A stretch of 64,000 nucleotides of DNA, taken from the NCBI GenBank assembly GCA_002794775.1, contig NBAY01000002.1, positions 496,001-560,000 on the forward strand. Reading direction: 5' to 3'. The notes below the pieces were generated by a model. The model did no database searches. It was given only the letters and a program-made list of their open reading frames with translations, and was not told where the DNA came from. This document shows, piece by piece, positions 32,469 to 44,656 of the stretch; the first letter of the stretch is position 1; every line of letters begins with the position of its first letter. Position numbers and translations under genes: made by a program. The DNA comes from Porodaedalea pini. Its lineage: Eukaryota; Basidiomycota; Agaricomycetes; Hymenochaetales; Hymenochaetaceae.

Positions 32469-33246
32469 AGGAGTACCCAGTTGGGTGTCCCAATTCTCTT
32501 TGGGAGTACCCAGTTGGGTGTTCCCAAGTAGTTTGGGAGTACCCAGTTGGGCGTTCCCAAGTAGTTTGGGAGTACCCAGTTGGGCATTCCCAATTCTCTT
32601 TGGGAGTACCCAGTTGGGCGTTCCCAAGTAGTTTGGGAGTACCCAGTTGGGCATTCCCAAATAGTTTGGGAGTACCCAGTTGGGCATTCCCAATTCTCTT
32701 TGGGAGTACCCAGTTGGGCATTCCCAATTCTCTTTGGGAGTACCCAGTTGGGCATTCCCAATTCTCTTTGGGAGTACCCAGTTGGGCTTCCAATTTTTTG
32801 GGAGTACCCAGTTGGGCATTCCCAATTCTCTTTGGAGCACCCAGTTGGGCATTCCCAAGTAGTTTGGGAGTACCCAGTTGGGCATTCCCAATTCTCTTTG
32901 GGAGCACCCAGTTGGGCGTTCCCAAGTAGTTTGGGAGTACCCAGTTGGGCATTCCCAAGTAGTTTGGGAGTACCCAGTTGGGCATTCCCAATTCTCTTTG
33001 GGAGCACCCAGTTGGGCGTTCCCAAGTAGTTTGGGAGTACCCAGTTGGGCGTTCCAAGTAGTTTGGGAGTACCTAGTTGGGCATTCCCAATTCTCTTTGG
33101 GAGTACCCAGTTGGGCGTTCCCAAGTAGTTTGGGAGTACCCAGTTGGGCGTTCCAAGTAGTTTGGGAGTACCCAGTTGGGCGTTCCCAAGTAGTTTGGGA
33201 GTACCCAGTTGGGCATTCCCAAGTAGTCGGGAGTACCCACTTGGGT
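32469..33246 (-). repeat. 33-34 bp minisatellite of the right arm
   Basis: Same unit as at 6841-7655 in inverse orientation, about 23 units. The order of the two unit forms and the positions of truncated units differ from the left array, e.g. a degenerate unit near 32785 that is absent on the left. Confidence 0.9.
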
Positions 33247-34511
33247 ATGCCTAACTTTGTGTGATATCTATAGATATATCTCAGTGTCTTAGTAACATGA
33301 ATTGCCCATCTTAATTTTGTTATAATGACATTACATGCATTCTGTTTATTCTCTCATATTTCTATTATTTTGACCTTCCATCTCTTAGCATTTCAGACCT
33401 TAGCCAGTTAGAATGATATCTAGACTTCAGTGACTTAGTATATCAAGAGGAACAACCTAAATAGAGCAGGATTCAAGATATGAAGACTTGGCAATACAGA
33501 TATCTGCAGGAATTGTAAGCCCACCAGAGCATTCTCACCATGTCTGACATGACACTGACTGTCAGGACACTGTGTCATGACTCTGAGGTACCAAGCTGCC
33601 AATATTCTGAGATGCACAAACTCTGGAAGGCCAACATACAGCCGTACTGCGACCACACTGAGTCCAAGCCTGAAACTCGGTGGCAGCATAGCCTCCAGAC
33701 CTTCAGAGCATGGCACGTTACATTCTATTCATGTCCTTTTCATATTCCCTTCACTCCCCAACCCAGCTGAAGCTCATACATACTCACACCAAGTAGAGTG
33801 ATCCTTCGGCATGCATATGCCAAAGATTTATGTATTCTGAGAGTAATTCTCAATGGATTCCTGTCAGACTGGTACTGTACAGTTTATATTATTTAATCTT
33901 TTCTATTTGAACCCTTTCCAATGCCTTTGTTGCCTCAGTCTCTCTGACAGTAACAAAGGTGAGTAGACAATTTTCCTGTATGATTTCCACTCTCTCTGAC
34001 AGCAACAAATATTGTTTTGTCCCATCTGTCTTGTGGGCTCAAGTGTTGGCACTACCTAGGTGCCTTCCACTACTGATACATACAAGTGTCTACAAACACT
34101 ACAATGGCCTTCTCTACAATATGAAGAAATCTTACAAAACTATCAAATCATATCAACATTTTCATTAGGTAAAAGATTTGAACCCTGAACCAAATCATGA
34201 TTCAGTTTGTATGTAGCTTATGAAGAGTTTGATTTAAGGTTCAGGTTGAACAGCCAGTCTTCAAGTGTGGCTATAAAGTACTGCTACATAAAGAAACAGA
34301 GGTAGAAGCAGAGAGACTTAAGACTTAGAGCTTTACTAAATATATGTCCAGATCCAGCTAATTGTAACTACTGTTGGCCCAAGCCTAGTTCACATCAAAG
34401 GTCAACTCATACAGTTAGATTAAACAGCAGGAAAAAAAACTGATTTTCATAATCAAAAATTATAAACTACAACATCTATAAAGGTCTATATTTTATCAGA
34501 AAATTTGAAGT

Positions 34512-34744
34512 TGGGTGTGCCCAAAAGTCCCCCAGACAGTCAGTGACAGTGACATATCTGGGTACACCCAGGGCATGCCCACCTGGGCACACCCAGAAAA
34601 TCGGGCATGCCCACCTAGGAACATTGGGGAGGCCCAGTTGGGAGTGCCCTAGAAGCTGGGTAGGCCCAATTTTCCCACGGTATTAACAATTGGGTATACC
34701 CAGCTCACACCCACTGGGCGCACCCAGAAAATTGGGTACGCCCA
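34512..34744 (-). repeat. Cluster of TGGGN4CCCA palindromes near the right tip
   Basis: Exact mirror of 5344-5576, at the same distance from the tip. Confidence 0.8.
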
Positions 34745-34822
34745 AACCTGACCCCTAATAGGCTAATTATTTGTGTGTAAGAATTAGCCTAATAGGTCTA
34801 CTTTGAGGGGTAGCCTGAAGTG

Positions 34823-34830
34823 TTGCTATC
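34823..34830 (+). repeat. 8-bp target site duplication, right copy
   Basis: TTGCTATC directly after the right tip; pairs with 5258-5265. Confidence 0.9.
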
Positions 34831-35588
34831 ATGATGACAGCTTGCTTCTTGCTACTAGTTATCAACCATCCTAGCACGACGATGTACTTCATAACTATCG
34901 TTATCTCCACCGTAACCTTCTTCTGTGATATAGCGGTCTCGTATCATCTCAAAGCACTAGTGAAGGAACTGAATGGTATGGGACTCGGAGAGAAATACTT
35001 GGTTGGATCAGGTTCGTCTCTATCTTATCTTTTCCCTAAAGCCATAAATGATCTGACCCAATTTCGCAAAAACCGTCAGGTTTCGTCCTCCAGCTCATCT
35101 CAAGTATATGGCTGGCCCTGGAACTCTTCTGGATGCTTTGCGTAGACGATGAAATTGACGCGCAGACCCTGCCTACATCAAGCCGTCAGCAAGCGCACTC
35201 GTCCTCTTCTGCTTCCCAAAGTTCACGCATGCAGGAGCTAAAGCCGGATTTCTTTCCCTCGCGATCGCCCTCTCCCATTCCCCGACCGAAGCCCGCACGC
35301 ACTAAGCCACACAGGAAAGCAACCGACGGATTGCCTGGAAAAGAGTGCCCTATTTGCTGGGAGCGTAAAACATCTCTGAGCGAGCTACCGTGCAAGCACA
35401 TCTTCTGCACAGAGTACGTTTATAATGATTTCTTAAAGTGCCCTATCGTCAATCGCTGATTTCAATTATCATCTTTCTTCTATAGATGCATCTCGACATC
35501 GGTAGGGCTATACAGACGCTGTCCTCTATGTAACAGACAGGCAAACAGATTTGATGTAGACCGTGTTTCTGTTCTGAGTTTCGTCTGA
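34823..35588 (+). pseudogene. 3' half of the interrupted SUR7/PalI-RING gene
   Basis: Exons 34823-35011, 35080-35413 and 35486-35588. The first encodes two TM segments (MMTACFLLLVI and IVISTVTFFCDIAV); the next gives a fourth (LISSIWLALELFWMLC), then a serine-rich linker and a RING finger. The RING reads CPIC, then PCKHIFC, then an EC pair completed across the last intron, then CPLCNRQ: a C3HC4 pattern typical of ubiquitin E3 ligases. The whole joined gene would be 333 residues with four TM segments and a cytosolic RING. Phases at every junction agree, including the one restored by removing the element. This half lacks its own start; ATG codons at 34831 could give a truncated membrane RING protein if transcribed from the arm. 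Confidence 0.78.
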
Positions 35589-35806
35589 TGCTGCTATTCT
35601 GAATATTCGTGCCTTCCGTGATTCTTGATATATACCCTGCATTTTTGATACCTTTAGCACTCACATACACTCTTCATTTATGTATCCTCCTTTATGTGTT
35701 TAGATATGCGTACACTTAAGGATAGACTTAGTCCGCAACGAATAAACGTACTTATCATGGTACGCACTAGTAGCCGCAAATCGAAAGATTGACTCTGTAT
35801 GGCCAT

Positions 35807-37405
35807 TTAGATACATTGCAAAGAATCACTCGCTAGTGCTAATTGTACCGCTGAATCTGATACAGGCGGAAGACCCTTTTGCGCCGCTTTGCTGCTGTCA
35901 AGACTAGGCGACGTTGTTCCCGAAGAGTCAACAACGCGGTTACTCCGAGTCCTGAATGCGATGAGCTCTAGCCTAATGGCGTTATTGTCACGCCGCCGCC
36001 GCCGACACCGGAGACACCGCATCCAGACAGCGACATTATCCTGCATGCAGATCAAGAGGGTACGTGCGTATATATATTGCAGAGCGGAAAGCGCTTAGCG
36101 CACCTGAGCTGTCCCGAAAATCACGAATGCTGTTAAAGGAACTAGAAAACGGTCAGCCTAAGCTCTGATACCAAATGACAATAGCGCCTACGAGTGGATA
36201 TGAAAATATAGGGGAAGATTAAATCGGGAATGAGTGTATTAATGCCCGCTATGCTGTGCAAGCAAATGAGAGGTCCGCTCCGTAATATCAATCCACAAAA
36301 CGCTCACATAAAAGTAATTACAGTGTATGCGGCGAATGCGGAGACACGCAGTGACATGTTGTATGAGGACCTGTCTGCCGCTCTGATCTGGCGAGAGGCT
36401 TTGTAGAGGATTGAAACTGACAGAGTAAAGTAAGCATTGTTCGAACAAAAAGCATACACAATTGGAGGACTTACCCTCGAAACAGCACATTATCGCGAGT
36501 GTAAACAAAGTCAAACCTGATACAGTATTGATACTAAACAAGGACGTTCAGAACTTTTGATCCTCACTATAGGCAGACAACGCATAGACTCACACAGCAT
36601 TTGATGATATAGTACAGTAGAACAGCCACCTGTACGACACTTTCGATGTATTGGCACTTCCATACTAATCGTGGATGAGCGCTGGTCAAGTATTCACGGT
36701 ACAAAGCAGAAAGCTTACTACAGCCACAAGGACAGCCACGAGAATAAGGGACAGCCAAGGTGCGCTCACGAGCTAAAAATAAAGAACTGTCAGATGATGT
36801 GCGAGATAAGCACATGACCGCGTACCAAAAGCTTGCTCCTGAGTGGTAGGAAGGTCACATTTCTACCTCGGAATTCGAGCCATAACTTACGAGTATTTAC
36901 TGAGTCAGACATCGGTCTGTATGCGTAGTAAATGCGAAGTTCACTTGCAAGACAAGACACAGTGTGGCCGTTCCGACCCTGAGAAAAAAAAAGACGTCAA
37001 AAACTCCATCCCGAAGATGAATGCAAAGGGCCTTGCACATCACTGTTCCACCGTACACGAGCGATGCTTGAGCTAAGCATAGGCCAAAATCTGGTTCTCG
37101 GCTTTGATATTCACCGGAGTAGTATCTGTTATGGCTTCATCATCGGCCTATCCGGCGCTCTCAGAGTTGTAGCACGTTCATGATGCTTACAGTAGTAGTA
37201 CGGCCGTTGCGTATACAATCCAGGAAACCAGCATATTAATCAAGGTCGGATATCTTCGGCTCGCCGTATGAGAGACAAACATTGTACCGAGAGCAAGAGG
37301 TAAACCGACATGCCCTCCGACCAATAGTAGCGAAAGATAAGCCTTGAGAACGGCGTGTCCATTCGAGCCAAGGTTGATTTTGGGGGCCTCTGGGGCAATC
37401 TTCAT
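35807..37405 (-). CDS. 7TM receptor-like membrane protein, paralog A
   Basis: The first exon (37187-37405) has GGHVGLPLALG and PTLINMLVSWIVYA, then an intron, then an exon with YYSGE, CLAQASLVYGGT (about 37130-37050). The last exon (from about 36050) encodes a short basic tail after the final TM and ends at 35807. The same blocks in the same order appear in paralogs B (45208) and C (52818). The family is common in Agaricomycetes and looks like a seven-TM receptor, but ligand and G-protein coupling are unknown. Several middle exons were not fully traced, so decay cannot be excluded. Confidence 0.55.
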
Positions 37406-38178
37406 CCTTCAGCACAAGAGACGATGAGGCTTGACAAGGTTTGCCGCTCGGCGTCCAGGTCAAAGAGGTGAAGGAAGCAGAAGGAACGTATAGATCTTGT
37501 GGAGAGCGGGTGCACGGTCAACCCGGGGACTCACCACGCTCCGAGTCTTCTCGAAGTGAGAGTTAAGATACAAAAGGGTACTCCGAATCTTCGTCACGAA
37601 ATAGGAGCGGCCTTCAATAAAAAGCCATATCGCGGATGCAGTCGGATATTATTGGTTGGCGTGCGGACTGATGGTCAGACGCCAATTGTAGCTTTGTGCC
37701 CTTTTCGAAAAATGAAAAGAAAATTGGTGCGCGTGGCCTTTCAGAGATGATAGTTGACTGATAGAACAAGTTCAGTAAGGAGACGGATCTTATACAGTCT
37801 CTCGAGCCTGCTGCTTAAACGCAAAGTGATCTGAATACACCGTCGTTAGTTTAGGTTCCATACCATACCATGTACAGTTATGGATTGGATACATCTTCGC
37901 ACGCAGATGTATCTACAGACCATCATCATCTGCAAGCATCTCTTCATAGCTGAGGACCTTATCGAGGTCGAATGGAAGGCTGGTGGTGATTGACCGATCA
38001 CCACGCAGAAAAAAAAACAAGCAACCGGCGCTGAGCACAGCTTCGCCATGACGGAGCTAGCACATTCAGATAACGATATTGTATATTCAGGAATAGTTGC
38101 GGGTTACTTGTGCCCGCGTTCTAAGGAGACAAGGCCGCGCTCAGAGCGAGAGAAAAGAGTCAAGGACTGCCTTGATCA
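37406..38178. other. Intergenic; no gene seen
   Basis: Only short frames (up to 83 codons) without domains. Lies between the 5' end of paralog A and the 3' end of the permease. Confidence 0.5.
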
Positions 38179-38191
38179 TCAAACCCCAATT

Positions 38192-40426
38192 TCACATCTG
38201 TAAAATTTATCCGCCCCTTTCAGTTTTTCTTCCACAAGAAGGTATGACAATAAACGTACCAGCCAGCACCAGAAACGCTCGAGCCAGTTTCTTGGAGGCG
38301 CCTCGTCGTAAGTTAACTCATCTATCTCTTCGAGACCGGATTGGAAATCCATTTCTGTCGGACGCTTAGGCTTGACCTTTAAGCGCATACGCGCGAGGAT
38401 GTACAAGACAGGGAACAACGCGAAGGGGATATAGGTTGTAACGAATGAATCAGTTTGCCACGAGTCCTTGAGGAAGACACTGAAACCCGAAAACTTTGCG
38501 AGATAATACAATTAGACCGGATTGCGCAGAGGTGAGAAGAAAGACGTACCAGACAAATCGTTGGACAAGCGATGACTGCCCACCACGCGGCGTAGGGGTT
38601 GAGCTTGCTCGCGTACGGCATTTTCGAGCGGTCGAATCCCTGAGCGCGAAGTCCTTTGTAGAAGCGAAGGTACATGACCGCAATGCCGAACCAGTTGGAC
38701 AGTCCGGCTATTGCACACATGTTGACAAACCATCCAAAGATAGTGCCTGCAGTCGTGTCTACGACCATATACGCAAGGAGTGCAAACGATGCGTTGAAGG
38801 CGATCGCGATTATTGGGAGGCCACCCTTCGTAATATACGAGAAGATTCTCGGAGCATTACCCGCCACAGACAGGCTGTGAAGCGCGCGGGAAGAGGAATA
38901 TAGGTCTGATGTCGAGGCTGACCACGCAGACGTAAGAATGGCTGCATTGATTAAAGATGGCAGGCCTTTTATTCCGGCTGTTTTGATAGCAATCACGAAC
39001 GGAGAACGAGCAGCTGTCGACGTCGCCAAAAGTAGGTCAGGGTGATTAGAGGGTACGATGAGGCCGATGACGAATGTTCCACCAATGTAAAAGAGAAGAA
39101 GGCGTATATATACCCGCTTTATCGCCTTCGGAATATTTTTTCTCGGATTTTTCGCTTCACCGCCAGCGATCTTGTTGGAAAAAAAAACGATAGTCAAGGA
39201 ATGAGTATGCACTTCATTTTCGCGCCAAAAGGCGAGAAAACCTCACCGCGACAACCTCTGTCCCAATGAAAGAGAAAGCGGCTTGTGTCATCACATCCCA
39301 CCAGCCCAGGAATCGGCCCTTCGCTCCGGCTATACCATTGAACTGGACAAATGGGCCTGGATCATGCCAGTAGCGAAAGCCAATGCGGTCATGATTCGGG
39401 CCTCCTCCGAGATCCAGGACGATCCCGAGAATCTGCGGTCATTGGGATTAGACAGCATATTTTGAAGTGCTGGAACCATGTACAAGTACATACAATGAGA
39501 CCGACTATAGTCACAACTTTAATTGACGCAAATGCAAATTCGCATTCTCCGTACACTCCTGCGCGAGAGTTCAATTCGGACCATGCCATCAAGGACGACG
39601 CTACTCACCGACGCCAAACACGTTGATGGTCACTACAACTACCAAGCACATAGTAATCCAAACCGCCGGGTTCACATCATCTGGCTGAGTAAAATGCCGT
39701 ATCCTAAGGATGGAGAAGCCACGAAAAAAGAGTAAGTCTAAAGCTCACTGATTTCCAGTATTGCATCAGCACCGCCGCAGCGCTCAGCTCTGCTGGAAGG
39801 CCGATGGTCCAATTATACCAGTAGTTCCATCCTAGTGCGAAGGAGAATGCAGGATCAACAAAACGCTCCGCTAGCTTGATGTGGCCACCGGGCATAGGGA
39901 GATACGAGATCATCTCTCCTAGAGAAATCTATTATCGGTCACGCCAATCCATTCGAGTCAAGAAACCGAAAAATGAAAATAGCTCGGGTGAGCGTCGTCC
40001 AAGAACCTGATATTCGACAACTGACGTACCATGACACTATAGCATAATGAACCTACGACAGAGTAGGCTAGCAGTAGTCCAAGCGGGCCACCATTTGCGA
40101 GACCGGTGGCAGTCCCAAGAAATAATCCCGTTCCGATTACACCTAAGGAGAAGAGAAAACACCGTTGGAAGTGCCGAAGCAATATTTAATCCGCAAGGAA
40201 ACGACAGACCTCCGATACTAAGGAAACGTTGGTCAGCAGCTAAAGAGTGTGGAGAAACTCCAAAAACTAACCTGATCATAGAGAGATGCCTATTTTTCAG
40301 CTGTCGTTGGAGCTTGTATCGGTGACTTAGCAGGCCTTCGCAAGATAGCGAGCTCTGGGACTGCATCGTATCATTGTGCTTCGCAGACTCCAAGCCCAAA
40401 TCTGCGTCATCGTTTAAGGGATCCAT
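38192..40426 (-). CDS. Amino-acid permease (yeast YAT/GAP1-type)
   Basis: Many short exons from ATG 40426. The start is hydrophilic and leads into KNRHLSMI, then IGTGLFLGTATGLANGGP (TM1), the SLGEMISYLP and FALGWNYWYNW blocks, a FSFIGTEVVA block, the GGEAKNPRKNIPKAIKRV motif and several further TM segments, ending ERFWCWL. This order is that of the APC-superfamily yeast amino-acid transporters at the plasma membrane, normally 12 TM and about 550 residues. An 8-nt microexon (TATCGGAG) is needed early in the gene to keep the frame. The last splice probably gives ...WLM and the stop at 38192; without it the frame runs to 38179. Substrate cannot be predicted. Confidence 0.88.
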
Positions 40427-41220
40427 GCCTAGCTATAGCGGCGCAGACGGCTCGAGGAAGAGGATGGGTGATGCGACGATAGAGAGATCGCACGGAAGAA
40501 ACCATTCTTTTAAGCCGGAGACGCACACCGCATATGGGTAGCGGAGAAGGGCGACTCTCTACTATACATGCATAATGATTTGTGATCACCACTAGTAGAA
40601 GTGAATATTAATAAAAGATTTGTGGAGGACCGCACACACCGAAAACACCGTTCGAAGATCAATCGGCTGTGTTTTCACTTACCATCAACGAGCGAGCGAA
40701 ACTTAGCGCTAGAGAGGAGCTTCTGTCCTAGCTGAAGGACTCCAGCGGAGGTCCGGGTACCAGATCAAAATTAGCACACATAAGGTTGGCTTCTGCCCGC
40801 AGAAGAACTGGCTCTATTTCCACCGGTTTCAATCCAGATGGTAGATTTGATCATGCCGAGAGAGACGCTGAAATGCCTATGATATGCGGCGTCCTTAAAA
40901 TTGCCTTCGGATGGTCATATCTGTCCGGCAAGCACGTTGCTCCTTGGAAGTCTTCCGAGATAAATGTCCTTTTTTTTCTGTCTGGCTTGAGAGACTGACC
41001 TATAAAATAACTTTTGCAGAAGACGAGTGTATGGTGCAAGTTTTCTCATGAGAGTCGAGAGCCAGCCTTGCTGACGTTCACTACCATGTTTGGCTTTCGA
41101 CAACTACATCCAAAACAGGCAGGTCATTATGCAATTTTCTTAAAATCCAAACACGAACAAAGTACAACGATGAATGCAAGTTATCTAAATTACAAATGGA
41201 GCAGAGCAGAATCAAATTGA
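40427..41220. other. Intergenic; no gene seen
   Basis: Holds the permease promoter and the 3' flank of the kinase-like gene. No motif recognised. Confidence 0.5.
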
Positions 41221-44200
41221 TTAAAGAAACTGTTTAAAAAGTTGGCCACCTCCAAGGAAAGCTGAAAGTGAAGTTGGCCCATGGCCACCTGGTTCCGTCA
41301 TCAACAACAATCGATTCCTCACCTCAGCCATGTCAGCCACGTCTTCCTCAGTCAGCGGGGCCGGCGGAGGTAGCCCTTCCAGAGGAACCTCGTAATACCA
41401 GGAATTCCGAGAGCCAACATTCGCATCGCCCTCTGGACGACGCCAGCGTCTCGTACGCCGCGGCGGCCACGCCGATGAAGACGGCTCTTGGTCATTTCCG
41501 TCCGACGAGGACGACTCTGACGCATTATCAGAGAATCGGCTGCTATGGACGGTCGCACGGGCCGAGAACTGGTCTCCACCATAAGAAGTTCCACCGGAAG
41601 ATACGTTGCGATTGACACGACGAGGAATGATATCTGAAGGCGACGAATAGGGCACAGAAGGTCGCACCACAGAGCTAGTCAAACGGGAAGAGAAAGCAGA
41701 TAGTAGACGAGAGCCAATGGAGGAGCCGCCGTCGCTGCTACCTGAGCGTGCTGCAAACGCATTTGGGGCGGCTGAGTATCTCTCGAAACCGATCCCACCA
41801 CCAAATAATGATTCTGATTGCATACCGGATGGACTAGACTCGATACGTGCGCGCTTGGCAGGCCTTGAAAAATCGCTGTCCTTGTCGTCTTCATCATCTG
41901 GATCCGGTGGGTTCCTCTTTTTGTACAGTTCAAGGTGCGCACGGTTTCTGGCTTTCTCTTGAGGGGTAAGCTGTCGACGAAGGACGCCTCGCGACGGCTG
42001 AGTCTGTTTTGGACCGAATTGAAGTGGTGACGGTAAAGGAGATGTCGTGGAATATGCAGAAGAATGAGGATGACCTGCAAGCTGCGATTCCTGCAGCTCC
42101 TGCCAAGACAAAATTCTTGGGCCCTCAGCTACACCATCGTTGCCAGCATCACTGTTGGGCTCGTTGCCGTTCCCGTCTTCAGTATCACTCAGGCCAGTCC
42201 CAGTGTCCTTCCTCCTGCCGAGATATTGATCCATTCGAATGGCCGCGTCTCTCTTTCGCTTGCCAGGATTCTCCATTTCCAATTGTGCACGTCTCATAGT
42301 ACCACGATTCCGTATCAGCTTTCGCCTCGTCTTCTTCCCGTTCTGACCAACCTCAACTATCTTCACGATCGTACTCGGCACCTTATTTTCGAGTTCAGCG
42401 AGAGGATAAGGCAGGTTGTCATCTATGCAGCGCTGTATGTTATATTGCTGGATCCAGTTCCTGCGCATGCGCGAGAGTTCTTCCGGTGAGTAGAGGTTAG
42501 GAAGGATAAAACCGTCAGAGCCTGTGTAGCCCTCAAAGGGTACATAAATCTCAGCGACTAGAGGGCGTTTGTCGGTAGGAGAGACGGTCGATAACGTAAC
42601 GTGTCCCGTAGGCTCGGTAGGGCTATTCACAGGAAGAGTAGCAACGACAGCTGACGAATCTGCGTCCGATTGCGTATCGGATTTAAAGTCGCCAACGTCT
42701 GCACTGGCGTGACTGAGTAGGCGTTTCTTCGGTGAGGGCACCTGGTCGAGGGTATCTCCCGCGAGATCACGACCACGCTTAAGATTGATGCGTGTCGGAA
42801 GAACAGGCGTATTTGCGGGATTGGGTATAGGCAATGAATGTTTGTCGCCCGAGAGACCCGTCTCCTCCGAGATATTAGGTGCCATATGATCATCGGTGTT
42901 CGTTATTTTGTCCTTCTCCTGCCTGTCGAGCTCCTCCATCATGAACTCTTGAAAGGTAGCATGCACCTTGAACTTGTCCTGCCCTGGTACGATACAACAT
43001 GTGGGCGTAGAGGGCTCTCCGATCCAGCAGTTTTCCCACGTCTGCGGATCCACGATTGGGTTGAACACATCATCTGCATCCTCTGGCTCGCTCTCTTCAT
43101 CCGGCCCAGGGGGGTCAATACTCTGCCCCAAAGCAACCAGCTTTAAACGACTGATGCGCGCCTGCCGCTTCAGTTCGTCCCGTCTCAGCACTCGTCTCCG
43201 TTTTTCAGTTTCCCGCGACTTGGCATCACTATAGTTCAGCTTAAACCGAACCTTTCTCTTCTCCAGACAAATTTCGGCGTCTGTCGCCAGCTTCAGGCCG
43301 ACAGCCTTAACAGGCTTCAGCGCGCGGCTCTCCTGAAAGTCGATAATCGTCACGTCGCGCTGAGAGCTGATTAACATGTGCCGAAGCTCGACATCGTTGT
43401 GTAAGACGCCGCGATCGTGGATAGCATCGAAAGCAGCGATACACTTGCGCTTGAGGTGATTAGACATGTCCTCGGAGGCTTCAACCCAGAATTCGGAAGA
43501 TGGAAGCTCCATAGCAACACTGGTAGCACCTTCAACGAGGTAAAGGCCGATGATTTTGGGTACGACGCTTCCTTGAAGTTGACGTAGATACGCAGGATCC
43601 GAGTAAAGGGCCATCTATGTTTCAAGTTAGCCTCTTGTCTGTGACAATATACACCACAGCGCACCTCAGAGAAGAATCCTTCCCATTTTTGAGACAGTCG
43701 CCAACTGAAAGAGAATTTGTTGATTAGTGGGCATCCCATACGATCATTGCCAGGGCATACGTTTTGCTGATGTAGGTAATCTTCCGTCCGTCTAAAAGAC
43801 CTTGCTTTATGTATGCTTCACACATAGCACCCTCTAAGGAGACGGTCAGCATGAGAGTAGCATTTGAAACAGATCAAGGACATGCCGTGCAACGTGGCGA
43901 TGACCATAGGATTCTCTATGGGTGCATTGGCAAATTCAGCCCACGGATTCGAAGGATGGTAAAAAAGCTGCGCAGCTTGGCCGGCATCAAGGGTAGGCCT
44001 ATTTGGGAGAGCCTCGTCGTCGTCGAACCTGTCGGAAGAGAAGCCAATTTCGCAGTCTGATCCATCTGACTCATCCGACTCCAAATCGTGTAGGTATAGT
44101 GATCGCGGCAAGGCGTGCCTCATTTGTGGTGTCTTCAGCGCCGGAGAAGTCGAGTAAGGAACACGAATCCGTGTCGAGTACGATGTCAAAGCATCCATCA

Positions 44201-44656
44201 TGGCTGCCAGAAACTTGTTCTCTTGGGCGACATTTTCTTTCTGCGAGCCACGTTCATCGCCTGAGTTGACGGGCAGTCTGTCTACGTCCTTGTCCGTATC
44301 GTTAACTGCCTCAGTCGTACTGTAGCTGAGATTAGCATTCACACTATTTGAAGCTGCATCAGCTGCTAGCGAAGCTTCAGTGCCATCTAAGTAGATTGAG
44401 GCCTCAGTACCGTGAACTAGCGATGCATGAACGTCGATCTCTTACCGTGTACTGGGTCCCGCCCCTCTTCATCATTGTTCGTCACCTCTTCATCACTTGA
44501 GTCGAAATCACCGTCACCGTCACCGTCACCTTCGTCGTCTGTGTCGAATACGTCGACGAACGCCACGTTTGCATGGCTCAGCGAGGGCGAAGTAACGACT
44601 TGTAAACGTCTTCCTTCGTCTGTCTCTTCATTCGGGTTTCGAGGAATTACATCCAT
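41221..44656 (-). CDS. Kinase-like protein with long disordered C-terminal region
   Basis: Exons start at ATG 44656 with an acidic segment, then 43818-44386, short exons near 43770-43830 and 43670-43700, and a long exon ending at 41221. The kinase-like part shows QLQGSVVPKIIGLYL, a helix, VLHNDVELRHML where kinases have HRDxxxxN, and IIDFQES where they have DFG. Fungal proteins of this small atypical kinase-like group share these blocks. Behind it come about 600 residues rich in charge, serine and proline with several basic nuclear-signal-like patches (KKRLLS, KRKRD, RPAKRAR). Whether it phosphorylates anything is open: the catalytic Asp is present (HND), the DFG glycine is not. Confidence 0.7.

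Larger units (their letters stand above)
5266..34822. mobile_element. Giant KDZ-type DNA transposon with 3.8-kb inverted arms and cargo genes
   Basis: Both tips are the same in inverted orientation (CACTTCAGGCTACC... / ...GGTAGCCTGAAGTG) and are flanked by TTGCTATC. The arms (5266-9127 and 30998-34822) match almost base for base. Inside lie a KDZ transposase gene next to the right arm, two cargo genes and a nested chromovirus. The element spans 29,557 bp; without the chromovirus and its duplicated 5 bp it would be 23,310 bp. Flanking halves of one host gene rejoin in frame when the element and one duplication copy are removed, which confirms the borders. That the KDZ protein moved it is inference: it is the only transposase gene seen inside. 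Confidence 0.88.
30998..34822 (-). repeat. Right terminal inverted arm (about 3.83 kb)
   Basis: Near-exact inverse of 5266-9127. Shorter by a few tens of bases because the minisatellite has fewer units. Contains the mirrored 136-codon frame (31538-31948), the 105-bp repeats (32015-32330), the minisatellite and the TGGGN4CCCA cluster. Confidence 0.9.

Noticed and set aside
5266..34822. Starship element or composite IS-like element
   Set aside because: No YR recombinase (DUF3435) seen. A KDZ transposase, inverted tips and an 8-bp duplication fit a DDE-type DNA transposon better.
5266..34822. Assembly artefact producing inverted arms
   Set aside because: Arms differ in minisatellite unit order and at scattered bases, tips carry an exact 8-bp duplication, and the host gene rejoins in frame. 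Long reads would still be the final test.
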